Shown here: positions 36,012 through 45,202 of the stretch, piece by piece
Numbering within the stretch: position 1 is the first letter of the stretch
Layout: each line of letters begins with the position of its first letter
NCBI GenBank assembly: GCA_963575745.1
Contig: CAUYUJ010005779.1
Span: 1 to 58,583 of the forward strand
Length of the DNA stretch: 58,583 nucleotides
Origin: Prorocentrum cordatum
Lineage: Eukaryota > Sar > Dinophyceae > Prorocentrales > Prorocentraceae
Direction: 5' to 3'
Position numbers and translations under genes: made by a program
The notes under the pieces: generated by a model
What the model was told of the DNA's origin: nothing
What the model saw: only the letters and a program-made list of their open reading frames with translations
Database searches by the model: none

Positions 36012-37276
36012 TCAGCGGCAGGGGGGGGCCGGCGTGCCGCTCCGAGCAGGCCTTGGTCGGCCGCGCGGTGTCAGGCACCTCTGGACAGGCGTGGAGCTCC
36101 TTCTCCCTTTCCTGGGGGGGGCGAACCACCCGTGCTCGGTCCCGGCGTCTGTCGGCTGCGCTCTCGCGCTCCCCGCGCGGCCGTCTCCTCCACCCGCCTT
36201 GGTCGGGCCTTCCTGCTTGTGGGCGTCCTTCTCGGCCTTGGCCTGCTTCCGGAGCTGGTCCACCCGCGCGCCCACCTCGTCTGGCTTGATCCGGCTTCCG
36301 TTTTTGAGGCCCCCCGCCTGATGAGCTGTGCGATGACTTCCCATGCCAGTCCCGCCGTGCTGGTGATCGCCTCGTGCGAATGGGCGCACTGGGCCGCCCC
36401 GTAGGAGCATCCGATGTGACATGAGAAATCCCAACACAATCTCTTGCCGTCTCCGTCCTTGGGTGCGAGCTTCAGGGACCACGACGCCTCCCAGGGTGTG
36501 AGTCTTCGCCCAGCTGGGTACGCGCGCGCTCCGCCTCTGGCCCCTCCGTTGGTCTTGCCGCCTCCTTCCCCTTTGGCTCCCGCCTTCGGGATGGCCTTGG
36601 CCTTGCCCTTCGGTGTGACCTTGCCTCCGGCGCCTCCTCCGGCGCCGCCCCCTCCGCGGCCGTCGCCCTCGCCTCCACCACCGCTGCCCTCCGGATCATC
36701 TCCTTCGCCCCCTGCCTTACGCAGCGCAACTCCTTTGTGCGCAAGCGCCCACATGGTCCGGGTGAGCTTTCTTTGTTTCCGCGGAATCACTACTGCCTGG
36801 AAGTAGGCGTCCGGCGCGCCCAGGCCCCAGGTGTTCGGAAACCGAAATCGCGGCTCCCCGTCTTCACCAGGCGCCAAGGTGCACCACTTAAGGTCCTTGC
36901 GCGTGATGTTTTCGGCCCCCATGTCGCGCAGCAGGGTGAGGTATGTTTGCTTGAGTTCCTCCCACCACCGCCAATTGAGCTCCTCCCACAGGTCGAAGAT
37001 TTCTTCCCTCGGCCACTCGTGGTGGTTGGCTTCGTTCTCCGCCTCGAGCCTCCGGCGTGCCTCGTTCCTCTCTCGCCCGTGCTCGGCCCCGTAGACGAGC
37101 TGGAAGGCCTTGGTAGCGTTGTCCGCGCACTTGACCCACTGCGTCATAGTCTGGGGGGGTGCGCCCCCTCTTTTCCCGCTTGTTGTCGGAGCTGGGCACG
37201 AAGTCGTCGAAGGTCCCCTTATTGCAAGGCCAAAAACCCGCTGCCGCAAGTGACCACTCCGGCGCGCTTGGCACAT
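36012..37276 (-). CDS. Unknown element, block with CCCH zinc finger
   Basis: The frame reads QTMTQWVKCADNATKAFQLV, FDLWEELNWRWWEELKQTYL, AENITRKDLKWCTLAPGEDG, NTWGLGAPDAYFQAVVIPRK, a Gly/Lys-rich linker, then LTPWEASWSLKLAPKDGDGK and a C-x8-C-x6-C-x3-H finger (CWDFSCHIG, CSYGAAQ, CAHSH). Near 36310, beside a C run, the sense shifts frame to GGLKNGSRIKPDEVGARVDQ. CCCH fingers after a Trp-rich helical domain are seen in capsid-like proteins of some dinoflagellate retroelements, so a nucleic-acid-binding structural protein is plausible. The upstream block (36888-38123) continues into this one by a frame change near 37150. Confidence 0.5.
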
Positions 37277-38123
37277 CCCTGCCCCCGTGGGCGCCAGCCG
37301 CGAAGCCGTAGGCGATCCTCACGGTGATCGGCATCGGCCACTTGGCCAGGGTCAGCAGGGCCCGCGCTCCGTCTCCGGCTCGCCGAAGTCCGTCGCACAG
37401 GTCTCTCCCGAGGTATCCTTCACACAAGCCCACCTCCAGCGTGTCGCACCCGCGCGCCAGGTAGACCAACCAGCGTACATGCCCCCGTAGGTGCCCCATT
37501 GAGCCTTCCACGACACTCTTGTCGTCCTCATTCTGCTTGCGGAAATTGTCCAGGATAGCACTGAGGGGGCCGAGCCCATTCCGCAGGGCGGGCTCGAGCG
37601 TGGCGGTCAGGGCGGCTCCCATAGCCTCCGCGACGCCCCCCCCGGCGCCAGCGTGGTCTGCACGGTTCAGGGTGGGCGTCCGGATCAAGGAGCTGAAGCT
37701 GCTTCCCAAGGGGGCTGCCGCCGACGGTCCGCTGCTCGTCAACCCCGGTGGTCCCAGTATCCGCAGAGTCGCCGCAGGGTGGAGGGGTAGCCTCGTGGGG
37801 GCTGCTCCCGCGTGTCCTCCTGGGACTGGCCTCCGTTTCGCCTCCCCGGGCGGCAGGGCCTCTTCGCGCATCCTTTCCTCGGCGGCGGGCCCCTCGGGCC
37901 GAGGGCGCGGTGGCGGGGCCTGCTCCGCGCTTTCCCTGGCCCACGCCCTTTCCACCCCTGCCTCGAGCTGGAGGGCCCCAAGGATTCCCGCTTCTTTGCG
38001 TAGCCAGTGCCGCTGTTCTTCATCGAGATTGGCCTCGTTGGTCTGCTCCGTCAAGAGGGTGATGAGCTGGCTGCGCACCTCCTGGTAGCTCTCGCCGGCG
38101 GCGTCTGCGAGGGCCTTGATCAC
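36888..38123 (-). CDS. Unknown element, helical block upstream of the CCCH protein
   Basis: Reads MIKALADAAGESYQEVRSQL, LDEEQRHWLRKEAGILGALQ, a Pro/Ala-rich linker, NGLGPLSAILDNFRKQNEDD, HLRGHVRWLVYLARGCDTLE and WSLAAAGFWPCNKGTFDDFV to SSDNKREKRGRTPP near 37160. From there the open frame turns into Arg-rich nonsense while sense passes to the frame of 37276-36071 at a G run (CTGGGGGGGTGCG). The two blocks therefore look like one protein with a 1-nt frame break. It is about 330 residues of helical structure of unknown role. Confidence 0.45.
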   Translation of the reverse strand: MIKALADAAGESYQEVRSQLITLLTEQTNEANLDEEQRHWLRKEAGILGALQLEAGVERAWARESAEQAPPPRPRPEGPAAEERMREEALPPGEAKRRPVPGGHAGAAPTRLPLHPAATLRILGPPGLTSSGPSAAAPLGSSFSSLIRTPTLNRADHAGAGGGVAEAMGAALTATLEPALRNGLGPLSAILDNFRKQNEDDKSVVEGSMGHLRGHVRWLVYLARGCDTLEVGLCEGYLGRDLCDGLRRAGDGARALLTLAKWPMPITVRIAYGFAAGAHGGRDVPSAPEWSLAAAGFWPCNKGTFDDFVPSSDNKREKRGRTPPDYDAVGQVRGQRYQGLPARLRGRARAREERGTPEARGGERSQPPRVAEGRNLRPVGGAQLAVVGGTQANIPHPAARHGGRKHHAQGP

Positions 38124-38202
38124 GGCTGGTCGCGACCCCTCCCCCCTCTAGGTCTTCTAGGTACAGATGGAGGTAGTTGAGCTCGGCGCTTTCTGGCGCG
38201 TC

Positions 38203-39933
38203 CTAGGCATGCCGCTGGCTTTCCTGCCGAATGATCCCGTCAAGCCGCTGCCGGGTGAAGGGTCTGTCTGCCCCCGCCGTCGCTGCCCCGCCCCGCGGCT
38301 GAGGTCGTAGGCTCGCCTCAGGCTCCTCCGACTTGGACCCCAGAGCCCTGGCGTAGTAGTGGGTCTTCTCGGCTGGCCCCTTGTTGCGGATGAGCTCGTC
38401 GAGGAGGGGCGCGGGAAGGTCGGCGCCATGTTCGTCGGTGGCCTCGGGCATGGCGCGGGCCCTCCTTCCCACGCGCTCGAACAGCACGGGCGCCCCGGAC
38501 TTCTCCAGGCTACTCCGCGCGGTCGGGGTCCAAGGGCCGAGGGCGTCCAGCGGGGCGGAGAACGTGGCGTTCAGGGCGTGGATATGGATATTTATCCGGG
38601 CGAGTTTGGTAGCTCCGTCAATCACCCCTCCGACGCATCGACCCCTGAAGCGGTAGTACCGTTCTCGCTGGCCAGGTGCCAGGACTACTGAGACCCATGC
38701 GGTGAACTCCACGCCTTTGAACTGCTTTGGGTCGGCGTCGCCGGCGAGCGTCCGGCTCCAGTCTGCTGGGCACTCGTTTGCGGCCTGCTGGTGCGACGGC
38801 TGGGATCGCGGCGCCGGTTCCGGCCGGGGCGCCCCCTCTGGTGGCTTCTCTTCCGGGGGCGAGTCCTCCTCGAGTCCGTGACCACGACGTAGCTTAACTC
38901 CCCGCACCAGGTGCGTTCCCTCCTTCCAGCATGTGGTCCGAGCGCACTTCCGCAGGTGCCGCCCAGCCACGTACCGGGCCGCGTGGTGCCGGCACAGCTT
39001 GGCCGCGACGTGTCCGTGCTCATCTCGCAGAAGCTCCTTCACGTCGGAGTGCTCGGCGTCGTCTTGAAGGAGGTAGACAGGGTCGCCCTGCGCTGGGCCA
39101 CGGCAAGATTGGTGACAAAGTGTCCCTAGCTCGCCCCCCACTCCGGCCCAGGCGACGCACTCGGCGGTGCAGGCGTTCTCCTCCAACTCGCTCTCCGAAT
39201 CCGGGCGGCGCCTCCTGCCCGCTTTGCGACGGCGGTCGCAGCGGCAGCACCTGGGCCGCCGGCGCGTTCGCCTCCAACACCCCAGAAGGCCCGAACCTAA
39301 CATGATCCTGAATGCCTTGGCGAGGCGGCCAAGGAACCCGCAACACAGGCATACGGGCGACTCCCACTCGCTGCTGTGCAGGTTGAGGTGTGCTGCAGCG
39401 TCGACTCCGGCGCAGGCCTTCACGTGCGCTCTAGCTGGCAGAGTTTCCCCGCATTCGGCTTCGCGGCAGAGGTGCACGGCTCTCTCGCCCTCCCCGTCTT
39501 CCAGCAGTCGGCGCAGGTGGCTCCCGTTGCAGCTGAGCACGTCGCCGAGGACCACCATCTGCCCGTGTCGATTGGGCGGCCGGACACGCCCGGCTGCTCG
39601 CTCTACCCTGGCGGTGTACCCGTCCAGTATGAACGCGAAGTGGTTCGGCTGTCGGTTGGTGCCCCTCGCTCTGATGACGCCCCGGAAGATGTCGTTGTCG
39701 GTCGCACGGTCGGTGCCCGGACCCCTCCACTCCAGGTCGCTAGCCGATAAAGGTTCTTCTTCGTCGTCGGGGCGCCCCCACCTTCTCCACGTACTCCGGA
39801 ACACCCTGCAAGCCCAGCACACAGTTCTCAGTATCCAGTCGAGCCCATAGATGAAGACGGCCATCGTAACCACGCCGGCGACCACGGTCACGCCAGCCTT
39901 GAAGAGCCCCCAGCTTTCGCCAAACGCAGCCAT
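38203..39933 (-). CDS. Unknown element, membrane-anchored Cys-rich protein
   Basis: ATG at 39933 (MAAFGESWGLFKAG); the frame is open ten codons further at a GTG. A membrane segment follows at once (VTVVAGVVTMAVFIYGLDWI), then a juxtamembrane basic patch, HFAFILDGYTARVERAAGRV, Cys/His clusters (CREAECGETLPARAHVKAC, CLCCGFLG, CCRCDRRRK, CARTTCWKEG) and a C-terminal beta-rich region (VEFTAWVSVVLAPGQRERYY, ARINIHIHALNATFSAPLDA). 577 residues, unbroken, with TAG or equivalent at 38203. It is the first block of the minus-strand set and the best-preserved one. Family unknown; the Cys clusters may bind zinc. Confidence 0.5.
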   Translation of the reverse strand: MAAFGESWGLFKAGVTVVAGVVTMAVFIYGLDWILRTVCWACRVFRSTWRRWGRPDDEEEPLSASDLEWRGPGTDRATDNDIFRGVIRARGTNRQPNHFAFILDGYTARVERAAGRVRPPNRHGQMVVLGDVLSCNGSHLRRLLEDGEGERAVHLCREAECGETLPARAHVKACAGVDAAAHLNLHSSEWESPVCLCCGFLGRLAKAFRIMLGSGLLGCWRRTRRRPRCCRCDRRRKAGRRRRPDSESELEENACTAECVAWAGVGGELGTLCHQSCRGPAQGDPVYLLQDDAEHSDVKELLRDEHGHVAAKLCRHHAARYVAGRHLRKCARTTCWKEGTHLVRGVKLRRGHGLEEDSPPEEKPPEGAPRPEPAPRSQPSHQQAANECPADWSRTLAGDADPKQFKGVEFTAWVSVVLAPGQRERYYRFRGRCVGGVIDGATKLARINIHIHALNATFSAPLDALGPWTPTARSSLEKSGAPVLFERVGRRARAMPEATDEHGADLPAPLLDELIRNKGPAEKTHYYARALGSKSEEPEASLRPQPRGGAATAGADRPFTRQRLDGIIRQESQRHA

Positions 39934-40019
39934 GCATAACTTGTTAAAGCCCGCCGCCTTCACTAATTTCGGCGTCTAGCTGGGAAAAGCTGGTTTCGGC
40001 GTCGTTTTTTCGTATGCGG

Positions 40020-40135
40020 TATTTTCGTCGTCGTCGCGTCGTCGTCGACGTAGTTTCGAAGCGTTTCGCCCTCTTCGTCCTCGCCCTCGCTTTCTCGTCG
40101 TCGTTTTCGTCGTCGTCGGCGTCGGCGGCGGCGGG
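40020..40135. repeat. (TCG)n tract
   Basis: TCGTCGTCG runs with short breaks, upstream of the minus-strand element. Confidence 0.7.
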
Positions 40136-40254
40136 CCGAGGGCGGGGTCGCGGCCGCCGACTCTTTCGGCTGCCTGCCGCCTGCCTCGCGCCCCCACGCG
40201 CTCTGTCTCAGGTCTCAGCCTTGCAACCAGGCCGAGCCCCGGGGGCCGAGGGCA

Positions 40255-41230
40255 GGGGGGGAGTCGGAGGAGGAGAGGGGGGAGAGAACCGGAGGGAGAT
40301 GAGAGGGGGGAGTGGAAAAGAAGGGGGAGGAATGAGGAGGGGCAAGATGGGAAAGGAATAGGGCCTCCGAATCGCTGATCGGCGATGCGATGCCCACCCC
40401 CCTGACGAGCGGGAGGTGGATGGTGGAGGGGGAGGATACCACAGTGAACGAGGAGGAGGAGGGGGAGGAGGGAGGAGGGAAGAGGAGGAGGAGGAGGAGG
40501 AGGAGGAGGAGGAGAAGGAGGAGGAGAAGGATGAGGAAGAGGCGGAAAAAAGGAGAACAGGGAGGAGGCAGGAAACGCTCATCCGAGTTTCCACAACGGC
40601 ATCGGGCAGATGGGGGGCGGGGAGGAAGAAGGGAGGCGGGCGGGGAGTAGGGGGGGCCAGGGGAGAAGGAGAGAGACATGATAAGTAGGAAGGAAGGCAG
40701 ACGGGAGGTAGGGAGAGCAGTGCGAGCTAGAGGACAGAGGAGATGAGGAAAGGAGAAGGTTTCGCCTTCGCATCAGCCCCAGCCTCAGCTTGCTCGGCCC
40801 AGGGCGGGAGGGCGGGGGCATCCCAGGCGCGGCGAGAAGGAGGGGCAGGAGAAGGAGGAGGGAGGAGGAGGAGGGGGAGGAGGATAAGGAGGAGGAGCCG
40901 ATAGAGAAGGGAGAAGGGGCGACCCCCCGCTCCTGGCTCACCAACGGTCCTGGCCCTGTGCGCAGGCGGCTCCAATCTATCTCCTCCCCCATCTCCTCCT
41001 CCTCCACTGTCCTCTCCCATTCCTCCTCCTCCTCCTCCTTCTCTTCCTCCGCCTCCTTCTCCTCCTCCTCACCCTCCTTCTCCTCCTCCTCCTGGGCCTG
41101 GGCTGCACCCCACCCCAGCGCTGCCCATTGAACATCAGCATCTAGAGGAGACTGAGCAGGAGCAGGAGGAGGACACCGAGGAGTCGGAGGAGGAGGAAAC
41201 TGAAAAGGAGGAAGAGGAGGAGGGACACGT
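40255..41230. repeat. Purine (GGA)n and pyrimidine (CTC)n tracts in opposed orientation
   Basis: GGAGGAGG blocks at 40260-40560 and 40840-40905, CTCCTCC at 40980-41095, then AGGAGGAGG again at 41160-41225. Frames on both strands are low complexity; no gene called. Confidence 0.8.
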
Positions 41231-42209
41231 AATGAAGAGTGGTTACCATCTTGGGGAACCAAATATCCAGTCCATAACCCATTATTCATCATCTCTCCTC
41301 TGTCTCGGGACTTGTGTTACCCGTTTCGTACTCATCATCATCCTATTCATGTTCCGCTTCGTCGTCCTCCTCCTTCTCCTCCTCTTCCTCCTCCTCATCC
41401 TCCTCCTACCATGCCCCCCCCCCTCCCACTCCCCCCCCCTCCTCTTTCCTGCTCCTCGTGGACTCGTGGAGGATGGATGGGGGAGAGGGCCGAGGCTGGA
41501 AAGGGAGGGGGTTGGCTGTTGGCTGGGGGCGCGGGGAGCGGAAGGCAATGGATGCGAGCGGCGAGAAGCGCGCCGCGCGCCACCAACCATGAACGGGGGG
41601 AAGGAGAAGGCGGCGAAGGACGGGGGGCGAGGGGGGGCGGGAAGCGAGAACGGGGATGCGCCAAGCGCCAAGTGCAATCCTCGTCCTCGCTCTCCCCCCT
41701 TCTCCTCTTCGCCTCTTCTGGATTCGTTCGGCTCGCTCATCTCTTCCTGAACTGCCCCGATCGCTGCTGCGCTCCCAATGGGGGAAGCGAGCACGGCGAC
41801 CGAACGGCCTTTCAGGAAGCGAGGAGCGAGGCTCAGGACAGGGCCGTACGACCCGAGGAGGAAGAGGATATCGGATCTCCTTCTCCTCATCCTCGTTTCT
41901 CATCCTCCGCGCGGCGGGCGGCGGCCGCCGCAGTGCCGCAGTCGGCCAGCGGTCGAGAGGTCGGCGGCCTCAGAGGCCGACCCGCCGCCTACCGCTCTCC
42001 GCCGCACGGGCGCGCCGAGGAGGCCGACGAAGATGTGCTTCTCCGCTGCGCCTCGTCCTCATCGGGCGCATCGCGTATCTTCCTGCTTGCGCGTCTCCTC
42101 CTTCTCCTCCGACTCCATCCAATCCTTTGCCGCCCGTTGCCCGTTGCCCCCACCGCCGCATTCCTCTCCTCTTCGAGCCTCGAGCTCCCTCTCCTCCTCC
42201 TCATCATCC

Positions 42210-42213
<4 letters not shown>
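41231..42213. other. No convincing gene; Ser/Arg/Pro low-complexity frames
   Basis: Several long frames exist on both strands but they are Ser/Leu/Pro/Arg-rich, follow CTC and GGA tracts, and contain no recognisable domain. Confidence 0.4.

Positions 42214-42296
<83 letters not shown>
42214..42296 (+). repeat. (CT)n microsatellite at the LINE 5' side
   Basis: Uninterrupted CT dinucleotides over about 83 bp, ending where the retroelement leader begins. A (TC)n run also starts at the element 3' end (58543). Confidence 0.9.
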
Positions 42297-42297
<1 letters not shown>

Positions 42298-42451
42298 GTC
42301 TCGGCTCGAGAGTGCCCAGCACTCAGACCGCAGCCGCGACGCGAAGCGCCCCGCCTCGGAGTCAGACTCCCAGGCCTCGCGAGACCGGAGGGGTCCCAGC
42401 AGGACCCTACTGATTCGCGTCACCTCTCTCCCCACCAGAGCGCCCGCCGCA

Positions 42452-45202
42452 ATGGCCCCCGGTAAGCCGGAGCGCCGTCGCTCTTCCAAGCAGCCGCCGA
42501 GCTCACGTCCTGCTGCTGAAGGGTCTCTCCTCCAACGCAAGCAGGACTGCATCGCAGCTTTCAAGCAAGCGGGGTCTGACCGCCCCACGGCCGCATACAA
42601 CGGGCTTGCCGAGCTGAACGCGGACGAGCTTCAGGCCACGTACGACATGCACAAGACCAACACAAAGAAGCTCGGCAGTGCCTTGATCCGCATGTGTGCC
42701 GCCAACCAGATCAGCTACACGCTGGATCACCACCAGCGCAGCAAGCCTAAGCGCATTGGTGGTGACACATCACACCCACCAGCTGCGTCCGCACGTCTTC
42801 AGGCTGCGGACGCCCAATTCATTGCCTTGGACCCGGCCTTCTGGAAGGTCCCAGTCCTCGCCGAACCCACATCACTTGACGACGGCAAGACGTACAAGCC
42901 CAGTATCAGCCTCCACGACTACGAGAGCGGTGAACGGCTGCTGCAACACCACCTCGAGCAGGGTAAGCGTACCACGGGTCAGCTTGCGATTGCTGTCATG
43001 GGCCCAAAAAACGATAACTACGTCGGTACCGAGCTCGCCGTCCCCGTGCTGAAGCGTCACCCCAAGGCGCCCAAAGTGGTCCACACGCACGTCCCCGTGA
43101 CCGTGTACCAGCTGGGCACCAAGGAAGTCGCCTGCACGGAAAAAGTAGCCGTCGCCACCATCGATCCTGCCGACCACGTATGCTGGATTCGGGTGACCAT
43201 ACATGAAACCGAGGCCATCGCCGCAGTCCCCTCCATGCATCAGGCCTTCGAGGATCAGTTCTCGGGAGGTGCCCCCGTGAACGGTGGTCCACGCGCCAAG
43301 GGTCCTTTCCGAAGGGACTCCGCTCCACAGGACAAGGCGCGCCAAAACCAAAAGCACAGGGAGTCCAAGAAAGACGCTCGCCGCCAGGAGCTCGATAGTC
43401 AGCTCCAGGACACCTTCAAGGCCCTCTTCCACGGCAACTTTAAAGCCGTCACCATCCTCGAACCCTGCAAAAGCCTAGGCAGGTATGGATCGGGCGTCGG
43501 AAAGAGGTCCCTGGCTGCCACCTTCGGCGTCAGTCTTCAAGCGGTTGACAAGGTCTTGGCGGGTTCAGGGCAACTCGGCGCCACCTACGACCTCAGCAAC
43601 GTAGGTGCAGACGAGCCCACTGCAGACAAGTACCAGACCGTGTGGTTCCCTGAGGACCAGCCCATCACGATGGCAGATGCGTTCCAGAAGTCGGTGGACT
43701 TCAAGGCCCTAGGAGTCGTCAGGCACGGCAAGTCAGGCTTATTGGGGATCCGTGTTGCACGAGGGTCAGACGCCGCCAAGGCTGCTGCCGTCAGCATCCG
43801 TGGCTGCGAAGCCACCCTCGCCAAGACGCGATACCGCATCACTGGCATTGCGGCACGCCACGCCACGCTGACCCAGCTTGCTAAGACTCTCACGGGCCCG
43901 TCCGTCAAATGGGACTGCGAGGTCTACCACACCGCCTGGGACCCAGCCACTTCGGCTCAGTTTGCCTTAGTGCGCGCCCATCGTCCCCCACCCACATATA
44001 CGGTACAGGTCGCAGGGTGCCCCATCCCGTGGAGCATCACCGAGGCCCCGTTGGCTGAGGTGGTGCCGAAGAGGGACAACGTTACCATTGTCACCCCTAC
44101 CACTATCACAGAGCCTGTGACGCCGCCAGCCCGTGGTGGCGGCTTCAGCCCCGCCACGGGCACACTCCTCACCAAAGCGGCCCAGAGCCCTTACCTCCAC
44201 GACCTCATGACTGCCACGCCCAAAGGCAAGGGCGTCGCACCGCTCCTGATCCCCAAGGAGGAGCCTTTAGCCAAGCGCCACCGATCCTCCAGTGGGAAAC
44301 GCGACGCCACGCCGCACGCAAGATCACACGGCGCCCCAGGCCGCAGCTCCTCTGCACCCCCGCACGGCACGGATGGAGCTGCCGAGCAGACGGCCGTCCA
44401 AGGATCAGGTGGTCATGACCCGCAGCTTGGCACGGTGGCGGCTGAAGGCGGGGGCCACACGGAAGGGGGCGCTGCCACAGCCGCCGAGGTACCAGGCGAC
44501 GCTGACGACGTCGAGATCCTCTCATCAGGTGATGAATTCAGCGTGGCATCTCACGAACTCAACACCCTCGGCGAACGCTTCGCAACGGCCCCTAAACTGT
44601 CAGATGCCGCCACGACCCGCATCCAACACATGGAACAACAGCACGAGCTGCTTGCCAACACGGTGGATAACATGCAGGTTCAGCTTGCGGGCGTTCTCTC
44701 ATCCCAGGCCACACTCACGGAGCACGTTTCAGGTTTGGAACGAGGGCTTGCCACCGTCGTCACCCAGCAACAGACGGCAACCACCGAAGCTGCTGCACTG
44801 CGTGGCGACATCCAGGCCCTCCTCGGGCACCTCACGGGGGGCACCATCCACCTGCCACAGGTGGCCACTCTCGAAACAAAAAAGGAGGAAGCTGCATCAG
44901 TTGCCGATCCCGTGGCTGTCTGCGGGTGGATTGACCAGCCAGGCCAGGTCACCCCAGGGACGGGGCCCCCAGGGGCTGACAAAGGCAAAGACAAGGGTCG
45001 GGCACTCAGGAACCCTATTGAAGGTGCCTCAGAGAGCCTGCCTCAGCCCTCCGAGGAAGCGCCTTCAGAGGCATCTCTTCTCTCTTCGCGTCGTATCTCT
45101 TTCTTGTCATATCATGTCAGTTTTGGCAGCAGCACGAGCAAGCTATCTGGTGTAGGGACACCCGTCATCTTGCAGGGGGCGTGTTTGTTGCAATGTACAT
45201 GA
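42452..45202 (+). CDS. LINE ORF1-like protein with C-terminal coiled coil
   Basis: ATG at 42452, 916 residues. A basic N-terminus (MAPGKPERRRSSKQPPSSRP) is followed by a globular region with TAAYNGLAELNADELQATYD, FWKVPVLAEPTSLDDGKTYK and RTTGQLAIAVMGPKNDNYVG, then a second globular part (GIRVARGSDAAKAAAVSIRG, WDCEVYHTAWDPATSAQFAL). Last come a Ser/Pro/Gly linker and a heptad-patterned segment (TRIQHMEQQHELLANTVDNM, LSGLERGLATVV type) at about residues 718-795. ORF1 proteins of LINEs are nucleic-acid chaperones with coiled coils and RRM-like folds, so this role is inferred. One hairpin copy (44129-44161) encodes GGGFSPA. The last 60 residues overlap the next frame; the stop may be real or bypassed by a -1 shift. 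Confidence 0.7.
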   Translation: MAPGKPERRRSSKQPPSSRPAAEGSLLQRKQDCIAAFKQAGSDRPTAAYNGLAELNADELQATYDMHKTNTKKLGSALIRMCAANQISYTLDHHQRSKPKRIGGDTSHPPAASARLQAADAQFIALDPAFWKVPVLAEPTSLDDGKTYKPSISLHDYESGERLLQHHLEQGKRTTGQLAIAVMGPKNDNYVGTELAVPVLKRHPKAPKVVHTHVPVTVYQLGTKEVACTEKVAVATIDPADHVCWIRVTIHETEAIAAVPSMHQAFEDQFSGGAPVNGGPRAKGPFRRDSAPQDKARQNQKHRESKKDARRQELDSQLQDTFKALFHGNFKAVTILEPCKSLGRYGSGVGKRSLAATFGVSLQAVDKVLAGSGQLGATYDLSNVGADEPTADKYQTVWFPEDQPITMADAFQKSVDFKALGVVRHGKSGLLGIRVARGSDAAKAAAVSIRGCEATLAKTRYRITGIAARHATLTQLAKTLTGPSVKWDCEVYHTAWDPATSAQFALVRAHRPPPTYTVQVAGCPIPWSITEAPLAEVVPKRDNVTIVTPTTITEPVTPPARGGGFSPATGTLLTKAAQSPYLHDLMTATPKGKGVAPLLIPKEEPLAKRHRSSSGKRDATPHARSHGAPGRSSSAPPHGTDGAAEQTAVQGSGGHDPQLGTVAAEGGGHTEGGAATAAEVPGDADDVEILSSGDEFSVASHELNTLGERFATAPKLSDAATTRIQHMEQQHELLANTVDNMQVQLAGVLSSQATLTEHVSGLERGLATVVTQQQTATTEAAALRGDIQALLGHLTGGTIHLPQVATLETKKEEAASVADPVAVCGWIDQPGQVTPGTGPPGADKGKDKGRALRNPIEGASESLPQPSEEAPSEASLLSSRRISFLSYHVSFGSSTSKLSGVGTPVILQGACLLQCT
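44129..44161 (+). repeat. LINE hairpin copy 1
   Basis: Arms GCCCGTGGTGG and CCGCCACGGGC (11 bp, one T.G), bulged C 44140, stem GGC/GCC, loop TTCA. Read as GGFSP. Confidence 0.85.

Noticed and set aside
41312-42298. Long plus frame ending in SLSLSL next to the LINE
   Set aside because: Pro/Ser/Arg low complexity between CTC, GGA and CT tracts with no recognisable domain.
42299-42310. SL-like TCTCGGCTCGAG at the LINE start
   Set aside because: Only 9 of 12 positions match and the leader region is CT-rich, so chance is likely.
44446-44470. GTGGCGGCTGAAGGCGGGGGCC stretch (first 20 bases GTGGCGGCTGAAGGCGGGGG)
   Set aside because: Outer arms pair but the inner 3-bp stem does not; at most a decayed relative.
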